Shown here in pieces: positions 11,541-21,205 of a stretch of DNA of 64,000 nt. The position numbers and the translations under genes are program-made. The notes beneath the pieces are model-generated. The model was not told where the DNA came from. It did not search any database and saw nothing but the letters and a program-made list of their open reading frames with translations. Positions within the stretch are counted from its first letter, which is position 1. Each line of letters starts with the position of its first letter. Location: contig RQTK01000331.1 of NCBI GenBank assembly GCA_003991915.1, forward strand, positions 214,996 through 278,995. Reading direction: 5' to 3'. Origin of the DNA: Elysia chlorotica (Eukaryota; Mollusca; Gastropoda; Plakobranchidae).

Positions 11541-14500
11541 TTCACTCTAGCTCTATGTACACTGATACTGGCAATCGCAAGTAACAGTCATCAGACATTT
11601 AGTATTTTGGCACTGTTAGGACAGTTTAATCGTGATGATAAATTGTATACATTATAATTACACACGAAGTGATCACAGTAAACAACATTATGTGTGTAAA
11701 ACACGCTACACGGAGAAAATTATCCAATACTATCGCCAGACCACTGTTGAATATGTTTGAGCTGTCCGGACAGTGCCAAAGTATTAATTGCTTTGAATGA
11801 CGTTTACACGCAATGCAAAAAGTTTTTCTTACTTCGATGACAAGGCCTCCACCTAGGGAGACATTGTTTGTAACGATATTCGATTTGTGCATTTATGCGA
11901 TTCAAAATAGAATTGTTTTTTTTTTGTTTTTTGCTTTTGACATGTTAAAGTCATACTAAAAATAGACAAAGCAACTACCTAAAAGTAATAAAGTAAAAAA
12001 AATGATGATCATGATGATAGAGATCATTTTGATGTACATATTGATGGTGGTGTTGGTGGTGGTGGTGGTTGAGTTGAGTTGGTTTAATCGTCCAACGTCA
12101 GCACTATATAGGCTTTTTTATGGACGAACCCTCGGACCAAAGTCTGACAAGTTTATGACTGCTTTTCTGTATCATAATTCTATTATTTATTCTGGCTAAC
12201 ATGAATCCTTCGGGATCCTATAGAGAAACTAGTTTGTTTACGTTCTGTATTGAAAACGTGGACAGGTCTAACTCAGCAAAGTACGAATTCTCAGTCAAGG
12301 CAAGTCGTGTATAAAGCCCTCTGCTAGGAGCTTTCATTTTTGTGAAAGCCGATGGCAGAGTGGTTAAGCACACTGGTCTTCGCCTTGGCTCGGCGAATAG
12401 GTGCCGAGTAGAAGGTGCGGGTTCGATCCCGTCCATGTAATCAGTCTAAAAATGTGTCTTATCTGTTGGTCTCAAGCTAGACCTAGGTTTGTGGCTGTCC
12501 CTTCTAACCCAAAAATATGGACTGCCATACACGAGACAGGGGAGATCTGGTCTCCTTTCTCAGCCCACCACATTATACTAACATCGACCCAACCTGTTAG
12601 AATGTTTGTTTAGTGATTGTGGAAAAGATGGGGATGATGAAAGTGATCGTGAAAAATATGAGTATGAATACAACGATAATGTGTATATATAAAAATGATC
12701 TTAGTACTTATAAAAATAATATTATGACAACCTGATTTATTCTAGGACTTCACTGTGGGAATTCTGCTCCACCTGCGCTGGGTTGACAATCGCATCTACC
12801 ATGACAAGGCGCACATGTTCTTTGAGTCGGCGGGTGTAGATATGCTTGACTTCGACTCAGAAAATATTAATAAGGCAAGGGATCTAAGTATATCTAAAAC
12901 TGTCGCAAAATTAATTTTATCTGATTGTTACTACAACTTTTAAAAATCTTTTTTTGCGATGTCTCTGTTCATACTCTTTCTTAATATGCAATTAAAACAA
13001 TAAACGTCGCCTTACTTTGGAGAAATATTATTTACTGGACATTTCTGAACATTTAATACCATTCTATACTTTGCTATTGATCAGTGATGTTGAGAAACTC
13101 TTTTTTTAAATAATGGTAAAACATAATTTGAATTGAGAAGTATTCATTTTAATATTGCTTAAGTCAATGATAAAAAAAGAAAGTTGGATCACAAGTATTT
13201 TTATTTCATCTCTTTTTGTTACTATGGGTTAGTGAATTTTAAATGTACTATGTTGAATTACCCCTCCATGTCTACCATCCATTTTTCCTTCTAATATATC
13301 AATTTTAAAGGTTTTTTTTTAATCATTTATAATGTTACTAGGTATGGGTGCCAGATATCTTCTTCCCGAATGAGAAAAAAGGATCGTTTCATGATATCAT
13401 GATCAAGAACCAAATGATGCGACTCTACAGGGGAGGAGCCTTGCTCTACATCTCTAGGTAAGGCACTATTTTTTCCTACTCAACGCGTTTGTATTTTAAC
13501 CTTTTTGGTCAAAGAAAGAAGTTTACATAGAGTATCTAGTGTACAATTTTTCGATTCTAGTTGTGTCTTAGTGATTGAATTTTCTATAGCAACTACCATT
13601 TGTAGTAAGTTACAATTCAAACTTTATTTAGCTCATTCCATATTCCAGAGGCTATAGATCTATAGTTCAACTACCAGTATTTAATTGTGAAATTGAAATG
13701 AGACAAATTGACGAACAAAAAACAGATTCTCAGCCGCCAATAAGGTTGCCTAGTACCAGCTTACATTAATTTTATTGGGATAGCCAGTATAATTCCAGTA
13801 CATTGTTATCCGAGCGGCAATATAACTATATAAAAATGCCCAATGCGAAGCGCATTTTTACTAGTTGTACAGTCCCGCACAAAACCACAAAATATTAAAT
13901 TGAGCTTAGTGGTCTAGTGATTTTAACTACGTTCTCTGTGGGTGGCAGATGATTTAGAGTCAACTCATCTACATCTACAAGTCGTGGGTTCTAATCCCAC
14001 GAAGCGCAATTATTTTTCGGTCATTTTTACTGACTATTTCTACCTCTCAGGTGAAATATCTAAACAAAATACAGAAGTATGCAAGATACAATCTTGAAAT
14101 ACAAAATAAAAATCCAAAGAAACGTACTAGTTTATATTCTCTTTTGTAAGAGTTAGATTTGTTTGATCTTTTATGAGATTTTAGCTAAGCGTTAACATAG
14201 TTTTGCAGTCGAATAGATGATTTTTCTAGGGATATGTGGTTATTAGGCAGACGAAAACAAAGTTATTAATTTTTTGTGGTTATAACTGTTGTAAACATTG
14301 TTTATTAACACCGCCCTCCCTTTCTTTCTATTTCTTCAAGGTTATCAGTGACTTTGAGCTGCCCAATGAATCTCATTAACTACCCTTTTGACAAGCAGAC
14401 CTGTCATCTGATACTCATGAGTTGTAAGTAAGAAATGTTCGTAATGTTGGGGGTTAGTTTTTAATTGATGTTCATAAACACTTAACAAAAAAAATTAAAT

Positions 14501-15357
14501 TAAAGAATTTTTATCGGATTTACCATGATGTATGTAAACTTTTAATGTTTATGTATGCATATGTACATACATTTTACAAGGCTTTCGCTCGAATAAAAAC
14601 GGCTTCGGTCTATGTTTGGGGCATAATACGTCAATAATGAAAAAAGCAAAAAATTTCAGGAACCTAAGAATTAAGAAAGAAACGAACGAAATAAAAAATA
14701 ATCGATTTCTTTAGATTTCGCTTCCTTTCAAGCATATACATACTGGATTGTTTGCAATGATGGTCAACTGTTAACTGCTACTTTATGAATGTATTGAACA
14801 CAATTTCTAATCAAACCAAAGTGTCGCTAATTAAATCTTATGGAGACATGCAAGTCCCACCAGATATTCCTGCTATATTAATATATTTATTTGGATCAAT
14901 AATATAATAATTGTTATGTGTATGAAGCTATAAGATTTCCAAAGAAGTCTACAGGCTCTCATAAAATCGTGTGAACTATAATCTATTTTGAAACTATCTC
15001 TAAAACTTCTTTGCTCGTTAGTCGGATACGCTGACGTCGATGTCCAGTTTGAATGGATGAACAGGACGGAACCTATCATGGATGACCTTGACCTTGATAC
15101 AAAGTCTATCATTCTGGACAAGGAGGTCACCCTGCCGCAGTTTGAGGTGACCAGCGTTGAGGCAAACACCTGTCGGTTTAAGTACCACCAAAAAGTCGGT
15201 AGGTTAGAGTTGTAGGTGCTGGCTATGTGTGGGGTGGAAACAGGGGGAGGTGGGGTTGGCAATAGAGTATAGAACGATGGTAGGGTTTTGGGATTCTTTC
15301 AATGTTATTCATGTTAAGTGTGACATCACTGGCGTACGTGGATGACGAGGAATATGC

Positions 15358-15404
<47 letters not shown>

Positions 15405-18400
15405 ATAAGGCAGATAGAGACAGGGAGACAGAGAGACAGGGAGAGAAGCAGACAATGCACTGACGGACAGGCAAATAGACAGAGAGTGTGCTAGAGGCAA
15501 AGGCAAGTAGAGAGTATTAGAGAGAAGGACAAAACAGACATAACGAAAACATGGTATCCAAATACAAGTTGTAGAATTCTTATCTTAATTAATATTCGCT
15601 AGCTTCTGGGTAGACTGTGGTTCCAAAGATAACACGATATTTTAAAATTCAATTCTGTATTTCATAAAAAATATAGCCAAGGTATTACTACATCAAATGT
15701 TTATAAATGTTTACCTAAATGTCGAATTAGATGTATAAAAACAAACGCTAGAATGAAAAGTCATATCTATTTTCATATTTTTTAGTGTACCTTTTTTATA
15801 ATGATATTTGGGGATCAACAATTTTTGGTTGAAAATTTGGTTTGGTTCTTATCCTTGGTCTCTAACCTGTTTTAGTCATTTACACGTTTTAAGAAAACCA
15901 ATACCAAGACTTGGCATTTTTCCCGATAGAGGTGCGCACTTTTAGCCAGTTCAGGGTCTTTATGGTTTAGCACCTAATCTTCTTTATCAGATAATGGCGA
16001 AAACAGATGACTTTGATGGGATAGCCTATATAATGTAGTTTAACCCCAGGGAAATAGTCTCTAGATCTACACCTCACGTCAGTGCGATGGAGCGGATGGG
16101 ATAAAACGATTTTCGGGATACGAAAAAAGATATTACATGTATCAGGTTTAAGGAATGGAAATTCGATGGTAACTGAGAAAATGACATTTTGTTAAGCGAT
16201 ATTGCAAAAAAGAGGCACCTTTTTATTCATTGAAACGTCTTATGGGAATCTGTTTTAAATGGATAAGAATTTATTCTTGAAAATCAATGATGTAATTCAC
16301 TAGAAAAGAACATTTAGAAAAAATATTGAAAGCCTCGTTTTCAAAAGTATTGACTTGAAAAAGATTTCCGATTTTTATGAATGGGATCCTGGAATTTTTT
16401 AAAGAGGGAAAACCCCCACATTTTCTTCATATTGATGATATACCTGTTAGGCTTTCTTTGTCAATGGGTCATCACTTATGCGTCTTTCTTTTAGAAGTGT
16501 CGCCTTCTACGGACTATGGCACCTCGATTTCCCTCAGGTAAACATTTAGGTTAAGATAGATGAATCTTATGCCGACAGAAAACTTCAGAATAAACTCTAT
16601 GTCTGCAGCTCTAGATTTCTGGGTGCTTCATTTAAGAGTCAAATGATAACACAAATTTCCCTGGGGTAAGAGTAAAATAGAAATAGAAATTAAAGTATGG
16701 ATATTATCATATCCATCTGTGTAGTTATGTGTCCGAAGTAGACTTGGCGGCATAGCACTGAGGTAGAAATAGAAACCATCGATAACACATGGACCGAGCT
16801 AAAGAGGACCAGACAGAATCTAGTTCGTTGGAGGGGAGTTGTTGCGGTCCTATGTTCCACGAGAAATGATTAGGTTAAAATTAAACTCTGTGTAGAAGTT
16901 ATGTCACAAACAAACATTATTTAATCCTTCACTGGCCTTCGATATGGGGATAAGATATATTTCCTCCATACTATAAATTTTACTACTTCACAGCCTAAAC
17001 TGTTTTTATATTCAGGGGCGCGGTAGCCATCGACTTTTACGCAGGAGGTCCATGGCTCTGGCGATTTCGTTCCCTACTGGTTGAGTCGGTGTCAGTTTAA
17101 TGTGACCAGCTAGAACAGAGTCAAGGTATCCCCGCACTGTCTTTGTGTGGCAGCACGTAAACTTGTCACCTGCTATATATAAGTTTTGGGGTTGGTGTTC
17201 AATATAGCGTATAAGCTTAAAGTGTTGACGTTGGACGTTAAGCAACAATAAACATACAAACACCTCCTATTCATCCACGCAGGAAACCACAGCTGCTTGC
17301 AGGCTGACTTCCACATGTCACGGAACATCGGGTTCTACATCGTTCAGATGTACATCCCCAGCACCCTGATCGTGATGCTCTCCTGGATATCCTTCTGGCT
17401 CACAGTCAACTCGGTGCCTGGCCGGATATCTCTAGGCCTTCTCACTGTACTCACCATGACTACGCAGATGTCCAGTAAGTGTTGCCTCACTCTTGTTGGG
17501 GCCCGTCCACAATATATCCTATATAGTGATGAAGTTGGACGTTAAATCAACTCAACTCAACTCGACCCATAGGAGTCGCAGTGATTTTACCAGCAATGCT
17601 CATGAAATAGGATTCATTTCTAATTTGTTCTTCTTCCACAATTCAAATATTTTAAGCTGATACAGAAAGACAATTTTTTATAGATTTAAACAAATCTGAA
17701 TTTATCTTTTAAATAGAATATTTACACTCACCGCGTACATGTATGATATGTGGCTACGTTGAGTTAATGCATATATCTTGTGAATTCATGGGCTGTATTT
17801 TTCCAATTATTATAGCGTTGCCCTTTTTTCCGGACAATCGTGTAAGTAAGTGCTGCCTTTCTCTTGTTTGCGGTTCGAATCCCACGATCAACATATTTAT
17901 TTGCTCCATTTCTGCCTCTGTAACTGGTTGGGTCGGAGTCAGTATAATCTCACAGGAGTCATGGTATCTCCGCCCTTTCTCGTGTCTAACAGCACATACA
18001 ATTGTCAGATGTCAGTATTGAGGCCCATCCACATTATATCCTATAGTGCTGATGTTAAACGTTAAAGCAACTAAGAAAAATCCACTGCTGATACATTTTT
18101 TTATTCATAAGTTTATTTTTGTTTGTTTCAGGTGTCAACGCGTCCTTGCCAAGAGTCTCCTACACAAAGGCAATCGACGTTTGGATGTCAGCATGTCTGG
18201 TGTTTGTCTTTTCAGCACTTCTGGAGTTCGCCATTGTGAACGTGTTAAGTCGCAAGGATTCCATTGGGGGCTTCTCCATCAAGCATATCTTTACCATCCC
18301 CCGAGAATTACTGCCTGGGGCCCCTTCACTTGCAGAGGTAGGTGTCTCTGTAGAAATGAATTATATGTATATGTAGAATTTAGAATCTAACTTCAAAGTA

Positions 18401-18602
18401 AAATAGGTTTATAAGGAAAATGTCTGTTGTGGTAGGTCTGTAATAAATAGGTCCAAATAGAAACAGATAGCAGGTCTGTACCTATTTCCGTCAGTCTTTT
18501 TCTGTCTCTTTTCCTACTTTTCTATGTATGAGTGGTTGACTCATCTCTTTCTCTGTCTTTTTATCTGCCTCTCACTTTGTCTCTGTGTGTGTGCGCCTGT
18601 TC

Positions 18603-18668
<66 letters not shown>

Positions 18669-21012
18669 CTTCTATGTATATATCTTTATCTATATCAATA
18701 TATCTCTTTTTGTCTCTTTTTCCCCTTTTCCATTTCTGGGTAGCTGTTACTTGGTTCTCTCTGTCTATGTTTCTCTCCCCCCCCCCCTCTCTCTCTCTCA
18801 CTCTCTCTCTATCTTTCTGGAAATGACTCTAATTTATTTATATGTCTCAATTAGCCAATATGCCTCAGGGTTTAGCTGAGCATAGGTGTAAATTGCGAGT
18901 TGTTGCGGTCCTATGTTCCACAAGAAATGAAGAGGCTGAAATAAAGCTATGTGTAATCGACTATAGAAAGGACAGGAAACTTTATTTTTTATGTTAAAAA
19001 AAGAGGAAAATAAGAATACCTTCACTTCTCGCTTGTTATAAGCCTAATTACATCTTTACGCGGCGTCTAAGTATATATCACTTTCCTTCATTGTAAAACA
19101 GACTACGAACAAGCATGGGGAAACGAATTCCAATATGCATAAATGAGAGGTCTATGAATTAGTACTCGATGTAATGGAATAACCCCATGTGTTCACACAC
19201 TGAATGTGGAGGTTCAGTCATACAATGCTACTGCTATAGAAGTTCTCACACAGTCATAGTTTAATCCTTCACTGCTCCCTACTGGTTGAGTCGATGTCAG
19301 TTTGATGTGACTGGCTAAGACAGAGTCAACCCCGCCCTTTCTCGTGTGTGGCGGCAGAAAAAAATTGTCAGACGTCAGTTTTGGGGCCCGTCTACAATAT
19401 AGCTTATATAGTGCTGATTTTGGACATTAAAACCATCTCAAGTACAACCCAACAACTGTGTGGCAGCACGTAAACTTGTCACCTGTCATATATAAGTCTT
19501 GGGGGCCGAGTACAATATAGCCTATAATGTGTTGACGTTGGACGATAAGCAACAACAGACATATATCTCCAATTAATCCACGCAGGAAACCACAGCTGCT
19601 TGCAGGCTGACTTCCACATGTCGAGGAACATCGGGTTCTACATCGTTCAGATGTACATCCCCAGCACCCTGATCGTGATGCTCTCCTGGATATCCTTCTG
19701 GCTCACAGTCAACTCGGTGCCTGGCCGGATATCTCTAGGCCTTCTCACTGTACTCACCATGACAACGCAGATGTCCAGTAAGTTTTGCCTCACTCTTGTT
19801 GGGATAACCTCTTATTTTGCTAGCAATGCTCATGAAATACGGTTCATTTCTAATTTGTTCTTCTTCCACAATTCAAATATTTTAAGCTGATAAAGAAAGA
19901 CAATGTTTTTATAGATTTAAACAAATCTGAATTTGCCTTTCAAATAGAATATCTACACCCACCGCTTACATGTATGCTATGCGACTACTTTGAGTCAATG
20001 CATATATCTTGTGAATTCATGGGCGATACTTTTCCAATTCAACGTGACCCTTTCCTTTTCGGACAATCGTGTAAGTAATTTATGTCTTTCTTTTGTCCAC
20101 ACAGTTTTAGGGAGCATTTCACATGACATGAATTCTGAAGCACTGTCCTTCACTTTAATTTTGCCTTTTCGTTGCGGGAAACGGCCGACGAACTGGCTTA
20201 GGTGGTAGAGCTTCTGTCTCCAGATTAAGAGGTCCATGGTTTGAATCCCACAATTGGCATATTTATTTATCCGATTTCGCCATCTGTAACTGGTTGGGTC
20301 GTAGTCAGTATAATGCAATCGGCTGAGACAGGAGTCATGTTATTCCCTTCCTGTCTCGTGTGTGGCTGCAAATAAAACTGTCACACGTCAGTGTTGGGAT
20401 CCGTCCACGTTATATCCTGTAAAGTGCTGGCGTTGGACATTAAAACCAACTAAAAAATCCATTACTGAGCCATTTTTTAAATTCATTATCTGATTTTTCT
20501 TGTTTCAGGTGTCAACGCGTCCTTGCCAAGAGTCTCCTACACAAAGGCGATCGACGTTTGGATGTCAGCATGTCTGGTGTTTGTCTTTTCAGCCCTTCTG
20601 GAGTTCGCTATTGTGAACGTGTTGAGTCGCAAGGATTCCATTGGGGGCTTCTCCATCAAGCATATCTTTACCATCCCCCGAGAATTACTGCCTGGGGCCC
20701 CTTCACTTGCAGAGGCAGGTGTCTCTGTTTATGTGTAGAATTGAATTTTATGTATATGTAGACTTTTAGAGTGTGATTTAAAATGTATTTTTAAAGTAAA
20801 ATGTGTTTATAAGGTAAAATGTCTGCAGTGGTAGGACTGTAATTAATAAGTCCACAGAGAAACAGATACCAGGTCTGTATCTCTTTCCGTCACTTTCTCA
20901 GTCTGTCTCTTTCCCTACTTTTCTATGTATGAGTTGTTGATTCATCTCTTTCTCTGTCTGTCTTTTTATCTGCCACTCACTCTGTCTCTACGTCTGTGTG
21001 CCTGTCCGTGTA

Positions 21013-21067
<55 letters not shown>

Positions 21068-21169
21068 TTTTTGTCTCTTTCTCTCCTCCATTTCTGGTTA
21101 GCTGTTTATTCTTTCTCTCTGTATGTCTGTCTCTCTTCCTCTTTCTCTCTCTCTCTGTTTGTATGTCTA

Positions 21170-21205
<36 letters not shown>

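Larger units (their letters stand above)
11247..12745 (+). other. Receptor intron b-c
   Basis: It contains a CT/CTGT microsatellite (about 11428-11548), a SINE 3' end, a class II tRNA-like sequence and an inverted SINE body. No exon seen. Confidence 0.85.
12875..15021 (+). other. Receptor introns c-d, d-e and e-f
   Basis: AT-rich introns of 467, 883 and 598 bases around exons d and e. The first starts with GC. The second holds one tRNA-like sequence. Otherwise nothing recognised. Confidence 0.85.
15199..17282 (+). other. Receptor intron f-A1
   Basis: It holds a GA microsatellite (15361-15400), a candidate 43-nt exon, the left boundary of the tandem duplication and a degenerate SINE. Confidence 0.85.
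16836..18896 (+). repeat. Tandem duplication unit 1 (M1-M2 and M3 exons with their introns)
   Basis: The head-to-tail copy boundary is visible because GAGTTGTTGCGGTCC recurs at the start of both units and a GCTGAGCATAGG/GCTGAACATAGG motif closes both. The unit holds exon A1, a shared SINE remnant, exon B1 and a CT-rich microsatellite. It also carries a SINE 3' fragment right after exon A1 that unit 2 lacks, so that insertion or copy event post-dates the duplication. Confidence 0.9.

Noticed and set aside
12348-12436. Functional tRNA-Leu/Ser gene
   Set aside because: Good internal boxes and variable arm, but the acceptor ends do not pair.
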